A DNA stretch of 64,000 nucleotides. Source: Paracoccaceae bacterium. GTDB taxonomy: Bacteria > Pseudomonadota > Alphaproteobacteria > Rhodobacterales > Rhodobacteraceae. Where the stretch lies: assembly GCA_006226775.1 (NCBI GenBank), contig SBGD01000011.1, forward strand, positions 124,001 to 188,000, given 5' to 3'. The notes beneath the pieces are model-generated. The model made no database searches, was not told the DNA's origin, and saw only the letters and a list, made by a program, of their open reading frames with translations. Each line of letters starts with the position of its first letter. The stretch's first letter is position 1. This document shows, piece by piece, positions 51,497 through 60,750 of this stretch. A program made the position numbers and the translations under genes.

Positions 51497-53284
51497 ATGG
51501 ATCAGTTTACAATCAACCTGCTGTTTGTCGGGGCGTCCTTCGCGCTCTACATCGGCATCGCGATCTGGGCCCGCGCCGGGTCCACGTCGGAATTCTATGC
51601 CGCGGGCCGCGGCGTTCACCCTGTCGTCAACGGCATGGCCACCGCGGCCGACTGGATGTCGGCGGCCTCGTTCATCTCGATGGCCGGCCTCATCGCCTTC
51701 ATCGGCTATGACAACTCGACCTACCTGATGGGCTGGACCGGCGGCTACGTGCTTCTGGCGCTGCTGCTTGCGCCCTACCTGCGCAAGTTCGGCAAGTACA
51801 CCGTGCCGGAATTCATCGGCGACCGGTTCTATTCGCGCACCGCGCGCATGGTGGCGGTGATCTGCCTGATCGTGGCCTCGGTCACCTACGTGATCGGCCA
51901 GATGACCGGTGTCGGCGTCGCCTTCGGCCGCTTTCTCGAGGTGTCGAACACCGCGGGCCTGCTGATCGGCGCCTGCGTGGTCTTTGCCTATGCGGTCTTC
52001 GGCGGCATGAAAGGCGTGACCTATACCCAGGTGGCGCAATACGTCGTGCTGATCATGGCCTATACCATCCCGGCGATCTTCATCTCGCTGCAGCTGACCG
52101 GCAACCCGATCCCGGCGCTGGGCCTCTTTGGCGATCACGCCGCTTCCGGCGAGCCGCTGCTGCAGAAGCTCGACCAGATCGTGCGGGAACTGGGCTTCAA
52201 CGAGTATACCGCCCACCATTCCGACACCCTGAACATGGTGCTCTTCACCCTGTCGCTGATGATCGGCACCGCCGGTCTGCCGCACGTGATCATGCGCTTT
52301 TTCACCGTGCCGAAAGTGGCCGATGCGCGCTGGTCCGCCGGCTGGTCGCTGGTCTTCATCGCGCTGCTCTATCTCACGGCTCCGGCTGTCGGTGCCATGG
52401 CGCGTCTGAACATCACCGAGCAGTTCTGGCCGAACGGCACCTCGGGCGAGGCGGTTTCCGTCGAGACCATCGAGACCGACGAAAAGTACCTCTGGATGCA
52501 GACCTGGCAGAAAACCGGCCTGCTGGGCTGGGAAGACAAGAACGGCGACGGCAAGATCCAGTACTACAACGACGCCAATGCCGAGATGCAGGAAAAAGCG
52601 GCGGCCAATGGCTGGGAAGGCAACGAGCTGACCAACTTCAACCGCGACATCCTGGTTCTGGCCAACCCCGAGATCGCGAACCTGCCGTCCTGGGTGATCG
52701 GTCTGGTGGCGGCGGGCGGCCTTGCGGCGGCACTGTCGACGGCGGCGGGCCTTCTGCTGGCGATCTCCTCGGCGGTGAGCCATGACCTTCTGAAAGGCCA
52801 GCTGACGCCGAACATGTCGGAGAAGTCGGAACTGCTCTCGGCGCGGATCGCCATGGCGGTGGCCATCGCGGTGGCAACCTACCTGGGCCTCAACCCGCCG
52901 GGCTTTGCGGCGCAGACGGTGGCGCTGGCCTTCGGACTTGCGGCGGCCTCGATCTTCCCGGCGCTGATGATGGGGATCTTCTCCAAGCGGGTGAACAACA
53001 CCGGTGCGGTTGTCGGGATGCTGGTCGGCCTCGGCGTGACGATCATCTACATCTTCCTGCACAAGGGCTGGTTCTTCATCCCCGACACCAACAGCTTCAC
53101 CGATGCCGATCCGCTGCTTGGCACGATCCAGTCGACCTCCTTCGGTGCGGTCGGTGCGGTGCTGAACTTTGCCTCGGCGATCATCGTCTCGCGGATGACG
53201 GCGGAACCGCCGAAGCACATCCAGGAGCTGGTCGAAAGCGTGCGTGTGCCGCGTGGCGCAGGTGCGGCTGTCGAAGGCCACTAA
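51497..53284 (+). CDS. Sodium:solute symporter (VC_2705/ActP-related)
   Basis: A 595-residue SSS-family transporter, probably for a short-chain monocarboxylate such as acetate, given acs nearby. It has FYAAGRGVHPVVNGMATAAD near residue 34 (the sodium-site helix 1 region), WMSAASFISMAGLIAFIGYD and YTVPEFIGDRFYSRTARMVA. About 13 hydrophobic segments are present. A hydrophilic insert near 325-400 contains ENKNGDGKI-like DKNGDGKIQYYNDANAE, an EF-hand-like Ca loop. The start has AAGGAG; an earlier frame start inside the DUF4212 gene is rejected. ActP proper lacks a DUF4212 partner, so I do not use that symbol. Confidence 0.92.
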   Translation: MDQFTINLLFVGASFALYIGIAIWARAGSTSEFYAAGRGVHPVVNGMATAADWMSAASFISMAGLIAFIGYDNSTYLMGWTGGYVLLALLLAPYLRKFGKYTVPEFIGDRFYSRTARMVAVICLIVASVTYVIGQMTGVGVAFGRFLEVSNTAGLLIGACVVFAYAVFGGMKGVTYTQVAQYVVLIMAYTIPAIFISLQLTGNPIPALGLFGDHAASGEPLLQKLDQIVRELGFNEYTAHHSDTLNMVLFTLSLMIGTAGLPHVIMRFFTVPKVADARWSAGWSLVFIALLYLTAPAVGAMARLNITEQFWPNGTSGEAVSVETIETDEKYLWMQTWQKTGLLGWEDKNGDGKIQYYNDANAEMQEKAAANGWEGNELTNFNRDILVLANPEIANLPSWVIGLVAAGGLAAALSTAAGLLLAISSAVSHDLLKGQLTPNMSEKSELLSARIAMAVAIAVATYLGLNPPGFAAQTVALAFGLAAASIFPALMMGIFSKRVNNTGAVVGMLVGLGVTIIYIFLHKGWFFIPDTNSFTDADPLLGTIQSTSFGAVGAVLNFASAIIVSRMTAEPPKHIQELVESVRVPRGAGAAVEGH

Positions 53285-53293
53285 GAGAGTTCT

Positions 53294-53323
53294 CCGGCCC
53301 GGTGCCCCTCTGCACCGGGCCGG
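53294..53323 (+). terminator. 12-bp GC hairpin after the symporter gene
   Basis: CCGGCCCGGTGC (53294-53305) pairs perfectly with GCACCGGGCCGG (53312-53323) around CCCTCT, nine bases after the symporter stop. No T-run follows, so it may be a partial terminator or 3'-end protector before the DUF294 gene. Confidence 0.5.
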
Positions 53324-53450
53324 CGATGGCGGCGCGTCAGGACAGTCCCGGCGCGCCGTCGCTTTTCCGGCGCAGGCTTGATTCAAAGCAAGGCGCCGGG
53401 CTTTGCTTTTCGCCATGACAGGCGGACACAAGAACAAAGATGAGGCGCCC

Positions 53451-55274
53451 ATGGCCCCCGACATGCCCAGCACCCGCGAGTTCCTGCAATCGGTGCATCC
53501 CTACGATGCGCTGGCGCCCGAGCGGCTGGCCTGGGTGGCCGATGCGGTCGAGACCCGGGTCCTGGCCACCGGCGCCGAGATCTACGGGCTGGACGAGGCG
53601 CTGCCGGGGCTGTTCCTGATCGTGTCGGGCGAGGTGACGGTCTCGGACCCCAACGGCATCCAGGTCTCGGTGCTGGGGCCGCGCAATTCCTTCGGCGAAC
53701 GCGGGCTGCTGCGCGAGGGCCGGTCGGTGACCTCGGCCCGCGCCAGCCGCGAGACGCATCTGCTGATGCTGCCCCTTGCCATTTTCGAGCGCCTGATGCG
53801 CGACGAACGCGCCTTTGCGCGCTATTTCGACCGCGCCCGCCCGCAGCGCGCCACGGGCCTTGACCTGGCCGAGTTGCGGGTGTCCGACCTGATGGCGCGC
53901 GAGCCGCTGTCCTGCGCGCCCGAGACCACGGTCCAGCAGGCCGCCGCCATGCTGCGCGAGGCGCGGGTCTCGTCGATCGGCGTGGTCGAGGACGGGCGGC
54001 TGGCCGGTATCCTGACGACCCGCGATTTCACCACCAAGGTGCTGGCCGAGGGCCTTGCCGCCGATACCCCCGTTTCGCAGGTGATGACCCGCGATCCGCA
54101 TGCGCTGGGGGTCAACGATCTGGGCTCGGACGTGCTGCAACTGATGCTCGAGCGCAAGATCGGCCATGTGCCGGTGACCGAAAGCGGCCAGTTTCGCGGC
54201 ATCATCACCCAGACCGACCTGACCCGCCACCAGGCGCTGGGCTCGGCCTTCGTGATCAGCGACATCGCCCATGCCGAGGCGGTGTCGGATCTGGCCGGGT
54301 TCACCCGGCTGATCCCGCAGGTGCTGGCGCAGCTGGTGGCCACCGGCAAGCCGCATGACGTGGTGACCCGGCTGATCACCGACATTGCCGATGCGGTGAC
54401 CCGGCGGCTGCTGAAGATGGCCGAGGCCAGGCTCGGCCCGCCGCCGGTGCCCTACCTGTGGCTGGCCTGCGGCAGCCAGGGGAGGCGCGAGCAGACCGGC
54501 GTCAGCGACCAGGACAACTGCCTGTTTCTGCACGACGATTACCGGCCCGAACACGCGCCCTACTTCGAGCAGCTGGCGACCTTCGTCAGCGACGGGCTGG
54601 ATGCGGCGGGCTATTTCTATTGCCCCGGCGACATGATGGCGACCAACCCGCGCTGGCGCCAGCCGGTCTCGGTCTGGCGGTCGTACTTCCGCGGCTGGGT
54701 GGCGACGCCCGATCCGACGGCGCAGATGCTGGCCTCGGTGATGTTCGACCTGCGGCCGATTGCCGGCGATGACACGCTGTTTGCCGAACTCGATGTCGAG
54801 ACCCTGAAGCTGGCGTCGCAGAATTCGATCTTCGTGTCGCACATGGTGGTCAATTCGCTCAAACACGTCCCGCCGCTGGGCCTGCTGCGCGGCTTTGCCA
54901 CCATCCGCTCGGGCGAGAACAAGGACACCATCGACCTCAAGCACAACGGCGTCGTGCCGGTGGTCGACCTCGGCCGGATCTATGCGTTGCAGGGGCGGCT
55001 GCAGCCGACCAATACCCGCGCCCGCCTGCTGGCCGCCAAGGAGCGCAAGGTGATCTCGGCCACCGGCGCGCGCGATCTGATCGATGCCTATGACCTGATC
55101 GCCCAGACCCGGCTGGAACACCAGGCCCACCAGATCAAGACCGGCCGCAGCCCGGACAACTTCATGGCCCCGTCCAGCCTGTCGGATTTCGAGCGCGGCC
55201 ATCTGCGCGATGCCTTTGTCGTCGTGCGCACCATGCAATCCGCCATCGGCCACGGCCGCGGCGCCCTGGGATAA
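53451..55274 (+). CDS. cNMP-binding/CBS/DUF294 nucleotidyltransferase-like protein
   Basis: A 607-residue cytoplasmic signalling protein. In order: a cyclic-nucleotide-binding-like domain (residues 20-140; GLFLIVSGEVTVSD), two CBS domains (about 155-275; VSSIGVVEDGRLAGILTTRD, GHVPVTESGQFRGIITQTDL), then DUF294. DUF294 has the GlnD-like nucleotidyltransferase motif CGSQGRREQTGVSDQDN near residue 345 (G-S-x-x-R-x-E and D-x-D) and a C-terminal helical partner domain. Homologues neighbour acetate/carboxylate symporters and sensor kinases. The target of nucleotidyl transfer is unknown. ATG 53451 is chosen for GAGG seven bases upstream; ATG 53415 is an alternative. Confidence 0.9.
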   Translation: MAPDMPSTREFLQSVHPYDALAPERLAWVADAVETRVLATGAEIYGLDEALPGLFLIVSGEVTVSDPNGIQVSVLGPRNSFGERGLLREGRSVTSARASRETHLLMLPLAIFERLMRDERAFARYFDRARPQRATGLDLAELRVSDLMAREPLSCAPETTVQQAAAMLREARVSSIGVVEDGRLAGILTTRDFTTKVLAEGLAADTPVSQVMTRDPHALGVNDLGSDVLQLMLERKIGHVPVTESGQFRGIITQTDLTRHQALGSAFVISDIAHAEAVSDLAGFTRLIPQVLAQLVATGKPHDVVTRLITDIADAVTRRLLKMAEARLGPPPVPYLWLACGSQGRREQTGVSDQDNCLFLHDDYRPEHAPYFEQLATFVSDGLDAAGYFYCPGDMMATNPRWRQPVSVWRSYFRGWVATPDPTAQMLASVMFDLRPIAGDDTLFAELDVETLKLASQNSIFVSHMVVNSLKHVPPLGLLRGFATIRSGENKDTIDLKHNGVVPVVDLGRIYALQGRLQPTNTRARLLAAKERKVISATGARDLIDAYDLIAQTRLEHQAHQIKTGRSPDNFMAPSSLSDFERGHLRDAFVVVRTMQSAIGHGRGALG

Positions 55275-55280
55275 GCCGCC

Positions 55281-55793
55281 ATGTTCTTCGAGCTTCTTGC
55301 CACCGTCATTGCCGGTTTCGCCGCCGGCGGGATGGCCTTCCTGCTGAGCCGGATCACCGGCGGGCGGTTTCCCCGCCGCTGGACCGTCGGCGTCGGCGCG
55401 CTGGCGATGATCGCCTTCTCGATCTGGAACGAGTACAACTGGTTCCCCCGCTCCGAGGCGCAATTGCCCGAAGGCGTCGTTGTCGTGGCCGCCAGTGAGA
55501 CCCGGTCCTGGTTCCGGCCCTGGACCTACGTCGTGCCGCTGGTCAACCGCTTTGCCGCACTCGACACCGGGTCGGTGCAGCGCAACGCGGATGTGCCGCA
55601 CCAGCGGATTGCCGATCTCTACCTGATGGAGCGCTGGAGGAGCGCTGTCGGGCTGAAGATTGCCGTGGATTGCCAGGCGCAGGTGCAGGCCCGGCTGGAG
55701 ACCGTGACCTACGCCGAAACCGGCGAAATGGAGAGTGACAGGTGGGAGGCGCTGGACGCCACGGACCCACTGCTGACCGCCGCCTGCAACTAG
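55281..55793 (+). CDS. Small membrane protein, function unknown
   Basis: A 170-residue protein with two N-terminal hydrophobic segments (LLATVIAGFAAGGMAFLLSR, residues 5-24; WTVGVGALAMIAFSIWNEYN near 34-53). A periplasmic-type domain follows (GVVVVAASETRSWFRPWTYV; NRFAALDTGSVQRNADVPH). I do not recognise it. It begins six bases after the DUF294 stop and precedes the receiver gene by 28 bp, so it belongs to this signalling operon and may sense or modulate. Confidence 0.7.
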   Translation: MFFELLATVIAGFAAGGMAFLLSRITGGRFPRRWTVGVGALAMIAFSIWNEYNWFPRSEAQLPEGVVVVAASETRSWFRPWTYVVPLVNRFAALDTGSVQRNADVPHQRIADLYLMERWRSAVGLKIAVDCQAQVQARLETVTYAETGEMESDRWEALDATDPLLTAACN

Positions 55794-55821
55794 GGCGGCA
55801 GCCTCGGGAGGAGGGGCTGAC

Positions 55822-56229
55822 ATGACCGAGGAGACCGACAAGGGCGCGGCGGGCGCCAATATCCTTCTCGTGGAGGATGAGGTGAATATCGCGCTGGCGC
55901 TGAAATTCCTGATGGAGCGGATGGGCCATGTGGTGACCCATATCGACGATGGCGCCGCGGCTTTGGAACAGATCGAGGGGCTGGCGCCGGATCTGGTGCT
56001 GCTGGACGTGACCTTGCCGGGGGCCTCGGGCTACGAGATCTGCCAGCATATCCGCGCCTGCCGGGCGCTGGATGCGACCCGGGTGCTGGTGCTGACCGCG
56101 CGCGGGGCGGAAATCGAGCGGCGCAAGGCGCTGGCGCTGGGGGCGGACGGGTTCATGTCGAAACCCTTCGAGATGGCGGAGTTGCAGACCCGGGTGAGCG
56201 CGCTGCTCGCCCAGCCGCGGGAGGTCTGA
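55822..56229 (+). CDS. Stand-alone receiver-domain response regulator
   Basis: A 135-residue single-domain regulator. The CheY fold is complete: acidic pair in ILLVEDEVNIALALKFLMER, phospho-acceptor Asp in PDLVLLDVTLPGASGYEICQ (around residue 58), conserved Thr in VLVLTARGAEI, and Lys in GADGFMSKPFEM. There is no output domain, so it must act by protein contact, or on another operon. GGGAGGAGGGG precedes the ATG. It ends three bases before the sensor-exonuclease gene; the two are surely co-expressed and possibly partners. Confidence 0.93.
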   Translation: MTEETDKGAAGANILLVEDEVNIALALKFLMERMGHVVTHIDDGAAALEQIEGLAPDLVLLDVTLPGASGYEICQHIRACRALDATRVLVLTARGAEIERRKALALGADGFMSKPFEMAELQTRVSALLAQPREV

Positions 56230-56232
56230 GCC

Positions 56233-58287
56233 ATGTTCGCCCAATGGAGCCTGCGCCTGCGGGTGTTTCTGTTCTTCGCGCTGCTCGGGCTGGCCAGCCT
56301 GCTGCTGATCGGCGGCGGGCTCTGGCTGGGCTGGTCGCGCGCCAATCCGGCGCCCGACCCCGCGCCCTTCATCCTGGGCGGCGCGGCGGGGGGCTTTGCG
56401 GTGCTGGCGCTGGTCACCTGGGTCTGGCGGCTGTTCGACGAGAACCTGGCCCGGCCGATGCAGGCGCTGGCCGCACAGATGCGGGTGCTGGCCCATGCCG
56501 AGGACGCCAAGCCCCTCAATGCCCGCCAGGCGCAATACCTCGGCGATCTGGCGCCCGCGGCCCATGCCATCGCCACCCGGCTGGCCGCCACCCGGGGCGA
56601 CCTGGCGCTTGCGGTCGAGCGCGAGACCACGCGGCTTGCCGAGGAAAAGGAACGGCTGGAGACGCTGCTGGCGGATGTGAACGCCGGCATCCTGCTCTGC
56701 TCGCGCGAGCACAACGTGGTGTTCTACAATTCCGTCGCCCGCAACCTTCTGCAGGACAGCAATGCGCCGCGGCTCAACCAGCCGGTGACCGGCTGCCTGC
56801 GCGAGGGGCCGGTGCTGCACGCCTATGAACGGCTGACCCAGGAGGGGGCGTCGCATTCCGAGACCCAGTTTCTCTGCTCGACCCCTGACGGCACCGCGAT
56901 GTTCACCGTCACCATGCGGCTGGTGCCCCAGGGCAACGAGCGCGGCGGCGGCTATGCGCTGACCCTGCGCGACGTGACCGAGGACATCGGGCTGCACGTG
57001 GCGCGCGAATCGCTGCTGTCGGAGATGATCGAGGACATGCGCCGCAAGGCCGCCAACCTCGACACGCTCAGCCGGATGCGCGAGACGGGCGAGGATCCGA
57101 TCGAACAGGCGCTGCTGCAGGAAACCCGCAACCTGGCGCTGGCGGTCGACCGCTTCGGCGCGCGCTACAACGAGACCGCCGATGTCTGGTGGCCCCGCGC
57201 CGAGATCGCGGCCCGCGACCTGATGGACAGCCTGCGCGCGCGGTTGCGCAGCGAGGGCGTCGCCTTTTCGGCCTCGCATCAGCCGCTGTCGGTGGTCTGC
57301 GACGGCTTCATGATGGTGTCGCTGCTGGCGCAGGTCGCGGTGCGCCTGCGCGATGCCGGCCACGGCGACGAGATCGCCCTGGCGATCGGGCCGGGTGACA
57401 GCGCCGACGAGGCGCTGGTGACGCTGGAATGGGCCGGGCCGCCGGTGGCGCTGGCCGACCTCGAGCGCTGGCTGGCCGATCCGCTGGACATCGGCCAGGC
57501 GGAGCTGACCGGGCGCTTCGTGCTGGCCCGCCACGGCACCGACATTTGGCCGGAAACCCTTGCCACCGGCCGGGCGCGGCTCTGCCTGCCGCTGCCGCGG
57601 GTCGAGGAAACCGGCGACCACGACCTGCGCGGCGCGGTCTACGATTTCTCGCTGTTCGAGCGGTCGCGGGTGGCGCCCTTGACCGACACCTTGCTGGACG
57701 ACCTGACCTATGTGGTCTTCGACACCGAGACCACCGGTCTGCTGCCCACCCAAGGCGACGAGATCGTGCAGATCGCGGCCCTGCGGGTGGTCGGCGGCAA
57801 GCTCTTGCGGGCCGAGCGCCTGGACATGCTGGTCGATCCCGGCCGCCGGATCCCCGAGACCTCGACCCGGGTGCATGGCATCACCGAGGCCATGGTGCAG
57901 GGCGCGCCGGGCATCGACGTGGCAGGCCGCGACCTGCATGATTTCGCCAAGGGCGCGGTGCTTGTGGCGCATAACGCGCCCTTCGATATGGCCTTCTTTC
58001 ACAAGCATGCGGATGTGATCGGGCGCGAGTTCGACAACCCGGTGCTGGACACGGTGCTGCTCTCGGCGGTGCTGTTCGGGATCACCGAAGAGCATACGCT
58101 GGATGCGCTCTGCGCCCGGCTGGGCGTCGAGATCCCCGAGGCCGACCGGCACACCGCGATGGGCGACACGCTGGCCACCGGGACGGTCTTTGTCAAACTG
58201 CTGGAAATGCTGAAGGGGCAGGGCTTTGCCACCTTCGGCGCGGTGCACGACGAGATGAAAAAGCAGATGCGGCTCTACAAGCGGTGA
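56233..58287 (+). CDS. Fusion: membrane sensor-kinase-like module with C-terminal DEDDh 3'-5' exonuclease
   Basis: A 684-residue fusion. Two transmembrane segments (about 10-32, 46-66) are followed by a HAMP-like/helical region and a PAS-like domain near 150-255 (ILLCSREHNVVFYNSVARNL). A dimerisation helix where the H-box His is missing (LLSEMIEDMRRKAANLDTLS) and a degenerate ATPase-like part (SVVCDGFMMVSLLAQVAVRL) come next. From residue 490 a DnaQ/RNase T-type exonuclease is intact: VVFDTETTGL (D497, E499), LVAHNAPFDMAFF (D585), and RHTAMGDTLATG (H640, D645). All DEDDh residues are present. Kinase activity looks unlikely; the nuclease looks active. Exonuclease/sensor genes next to acs-type symporters are known in gammaproteobacteria as separate genes. 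Confidence 0.88.
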   Translation: MFAQWSLRLRVFLFFALLGLASLLLIGGGLWLGWSRANPAPDPAPFILGGAAGGFAVLALVTWVWRLFDENLARPMQALAAQMRVLAHAEDAKPLNARQAQYLGDLAPAAHAIATRLAATRGDLALAVERETTRLAEEKERLETLLADVNAGILLCSREHNVVFYNSVARNLLQDSNAPRLNQPVTGCLREGPVLHAYERLTQEGASHSETQFLCSTPDGTAMFTVTMRLVPQGNERGGGYALTLRDVTEDIGLHVARESLLSEMIEDMRRKAANLDTLSRMRETGEDPIEQALLQETRNLALAVDRFGARYNETADVWWPRAEIAARDLMDSLRARLRSEGVAFSASHQPLSVVCDGFMMVSLLAQVAVRLRDAGHGDEIALAIGPGDSADEALVTLEWAGPPVALADLERWLADPLDIGQAELTGRFVLARHGTDIWPETLATGRARLCLPLPRVEETGDHDLRGAVYDFSLFERSRVAPLTDTLLDDLTYVVFDTETTGLLPTQGDEIVQIAALRVVGGKLLRAERLDMLVDPGRRIPETSTRVHGITEAMVQGAPGIDVAGRDLHDFAKGAVLVAHNAPFDMAFFHKHADVIGREFDNPVLDTVLLSAVLFGITEEHTLDALCARLGVEIPEADRHTAMGDTLATGTVFVKLLEMLKGQGFATFGAVHDEMKKQMRLYKR

Positions 58288-58317
58288 TCCGGGCGCTACG
58301 CCTGCGACGCGCAGGCG

Positions 58318-58361
58318 CTGGGGCTCTGCCCCAGACCCCGGGATATTTACAAACCAGAGAA
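58318..58361 (+). repeat. Interspersed hairpin plus 'GGGATATTT..ACCAGAGAAG' element, copy B
   Basis: CTGGGGC-TCT-GCCCCAG (58318-58334) then ACCCCGGGATATTTACAAAC and CAGAGAAG (58335-58361), 30 bases after the sensor-exonuclease stop. It faces copy D across 130 bp in the gap between convergent genes. Confidence 0.7.
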
Positions 58362-58489
58362 GTAACGGACCGTTAAGGTTGATGTGTCAACAAGGACATG
58401 CGGTACAGGCGGGGACGCCGATGACCGCAACCGGAGAAGCCCCCTGTTTCCGCAAGGATCAGGGGGTGGACCCCGGGCAGGTCCCTTGT

Positions 58490-58542
58490 CTTCTCTGGTT
58501 CTGTAAATATCCCCGCCGGAGGCACAAAAGTTCTTCCGGCGG
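58490..58542 (-). repeat. Interspersed hairpin plus 'GGGGATATTT..ACCAGAGAAG' element, copy D
   Basis: On the reverse strand the stem CCGCCGGA/TCCGGCGG (58513-58542) precedes GGGGATATTTACAGAACCAG and AGAAG (58490-58514). It lies nine bases after the fadJ-type stop, in that gene's direction. Together with copy B it fills the 263-bp convergent gap. Confidence 0.7.
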
Positions 58543-58550
58543 GACGGATG

Positions 58551-60737
58551 TCAGGCAGCCCTGGCGTCGGGACCGAAGCGGGCGTAGAAGCTCTGATCCT
58601 TCTTTGCCATCTCGCGCAGCAGGTCCGGGCAGGTGAAGCGCGGCCCATGCGCCTCGGTCAACTGATCGCAGCGCTCGGCGGCATAGGGCGCGCCGATCAT
58701 GTCGAGCCAGGAGAACGGCCCGCCCGACCAGGGCGCGAAACCCCAGCCGAGGATGGCGCCGACATCGCCTTCGCGGATGTCTTCGAGCACGCCTTCCTCC
58801 AGCGCGCGCACCGCCTCCAGCACCTGGGCAAAGAGCAGGCGGTGCTGGACCTGGGTCAGATCGGGCTGGTCTTCGGCCTGGGGATATTGCGCCTTGACCG
58901 CCGCCGAGAGGCCCTGGCGCTTGCCGGCCTCGTCGTAGTCGTAGAACCCGGCGCCGGCCTTGCGCCCGAGACGGCCCTGGTCTTCCATCCAGAAGATCAC
59001 CTCGTCCACCGCGCCATCGGGATAGGCCGCGCCCATCGCCTGTCTGGTGGCCCGCGCGATGCGGGCGCCGAGGTCGATGGAGGTCTCGTCCACCAGTTGC
59101 AGCGGCCCCAGCGGCATGCCCACCAGCTTTGCGGCATTCTCGATCAGCGCCGGCGCCACGCCTTCGGCCACCATGCGCAGGCCCTCGTTGATATAGGGAA
59201 TGATGCAGCGGTTGGCGTAGAAGAAGCGCGCGTCATTGACCACGATCGGCGTCTTGCGGATCTGGCGCACGAAATCCAGCGCCTTGGCGACGGCCCGGTC
59301 GCCGGTGGCCTTGCCCTTGATGATCTCGACCAGCAGCATCTTTTCCACCGGCGAGAAGAAATGGATGCCGATGAACTGCTCGGGGCGCTTGGATGCCTTG
59401 GCAAGCTGGGTGATCGGCAGGGTCGAGGTGTTGGAGGCGAAGATCGCCTCCTCGCCGATGACCTCTTCCACCCGGGCGGTGACCTCGGCCTTGATCTTGG
59501 GGTCCTCGAAGACCGCCTCGATGATCAGGTCGCAGCCCTTGAGGGCGGCGTAATCCGTCGTCGCGGTGATCAGCGACAGGGTGGCCTCCTTCGTTTCCTC
59601 GGTGGCCTTCCTGCGCTTGATGCCCTTGTCCATGTAGTCGGCGGTATGGGCGCGGCCGCGGTCGGCGGCCTCCTGGCTCTGGTCGATCAGCACCACCTCG
59701 ATCCCGGCCATGGCCGAGACCAGGGTGATGCCCGCGCCCATCATGCCCGCGCCCAGCACGCCGAGTTTCTTCACCCGCTGGTCGGGCGCCTCGGGGCGGT
59801 TGGCGCCTTTCTCCAGCGCTTCCTTGTTGATGAAGAGCGAGCGGATCATGGCCGAGGACGAAGGGTTCATCAGGATATTGGTGAACCAGCGCGCCTCGAT
59901 CTTCAGCGCGGTGTCAAAGGGCACCAGCGCGCCCTCGTAGACCGCCGAGAGCAGCGCCTTGGCCGCCGGGAAGGCGCCCTTGGTCTTGCCGTTGACCATG
60001 GCCGAAGCACCCACGAAGGTCATGAAACCCGCCGGATGATAGGGCGCGCCGCCGGGCATCTTGTAGCCCTTCTCGTCCCAGGGCTTGACGATCGAGGGGC
60101 CCGAAAGCACCCAGGCGCGCGCCGCGGCGAGCGGATCGTCGACCACCTCGTCGATCAGCCCGGCCATCTTGGCCTTCTTCGGATCGGAGAGCTTGCCTTC
60201 CAGCAGGAAGGGCGAGGCCGCCATGGCGCCCATCTTGCGCACCAGACGGGTGGTGCCGCCGGCACCTGGGAAGATGCCGACCATGATCTCGGGCAGGCCG
60301 ATCCTGGCCTTGGGGTTGTCGGCGGCAAAGATCCGGTGGCAGGCCAGCGGGATCTCCAGCCCGATGCCCAGCGCCGTGCCGGGAAGCGCCGCGGCAATCG
60401 GCTTGCCGCCCTTGTTGCGGTCGTCCATGCCGGCGCGCTCGATCTTGCGCAGCAGGGCATGCATCTGCATGATCCCGTCGAACAGGCCCCGCGCCGGATC
60501 GTCCCCGGCGGAGTCCTTCATCCTGGCGATGATGTTGAGATCCATGCCGCCGGCGAAATCCTTCTTGGCCGAGGTGATCACCACGCCCTTGACCGCGTCA
60601 TCGGCCAAAGCGGCTTCGATATGGGTCTCGAGTTCGGCCAGCCCCTCGAGCGAGAGCACGTTCATGCTCTTGCCCTGAACATCCCATGTGATCAGGGCCA
60701 CGCCGTCGTCGTCCTTGTGCAATGTGAAATCGGTCAT
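58551..60737 (-). CDS. fadJ: Multifunctional fatty-acid oxidation protein (enoyl-CoA hydratase / 3-hydroxyacyl-CoA dehydrogenase)
   Basis: Hydration and NAD-dependent oxidation steps of beta-oxidation. The 728-residue protein has an N-terminal crotonase domain (ITWDVQGKSMNVLSLEGLAE; KKDFAGGMDLNIIARM; ALPGTALGIGLEIPLACH; GIFPGAGGTTRLVRKMGAMA). The NAD-binding dehydrogenase domain starts near residue 325 (LGVLGAGMMGAGITLVSAMA), with EAVFEDPKIKAEVTARVE and the catalytic His in FIGIHFFSPVEKMLLVEIIK. Two C-terminal dehydrogenase domains follow. FadB and FadJ types cannot be separated with certainty; the symbol is tentative. It is the last gene of the gst-fadA-NTF2-NTF2-fad operon. Confidence 0.93.
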   Translation of the reverse strand: MTDFTLHKDDDGVALITWDVQGKSMNVLSLEGLAELETHIEAALADDAVKGVVITSAKKDFAGGMDLNIIARMKDSAGDDPARGLFDGIMQMHALLRKIERAGMDDRNKGGKPIAAALPGTALGIGLEIPLACHRIFAADNPKARIGLPEIMVGIFPGAGGTTRLVRKMGAMAASPFLLEGKLSDPKKAKMAGLIDEVVDDPLAAARAWVLSGPSIVKPWDEKGYKMPGGAPYHPAGFMTFVGASAMVNGKTKGAFPAAKALLSAVYEGALVPFDTALKIEARWFTNILMNPSSSAMIRSLFINKEALEKGANRPEAPDQRVKKLGVLGAGMMGAGITLVSAMAGIEVVLIDQSQEAADRGRAHTADYMDKGIKRRKATEETKEATLSLITATTDYAALKGCDLIIEAVFEDPKIKAEVTARVEEVIGEEAIFASNTSTLPITQLAKASKRPEQFIGIHFFSPVEKMLLVEIIKGKATGDRAVAKALDFVRQIRKTPIVVNDARFFYANRCIIPYINEGLRMVAEGVAPALIENAAKLVGMPLGPLQLVDETSIDLGARIARATRQAMGAAYPDGAVDEVIFWMEDQGRLGRKAGAGFYDYDEAGKRQGLSAAVKAQYPQAEDQPDLTQVQHRLLFAQVLEAVRALEEGVLEDIREGDVGAILGWGFAPWSGGPFSWLDMIGAPYAAERCDQLTEAHGPRFTCPDLLREMAKKDQSFYARFGPDARAA

Positions 60738-60750
60738 CGCGGGTCTCCTG

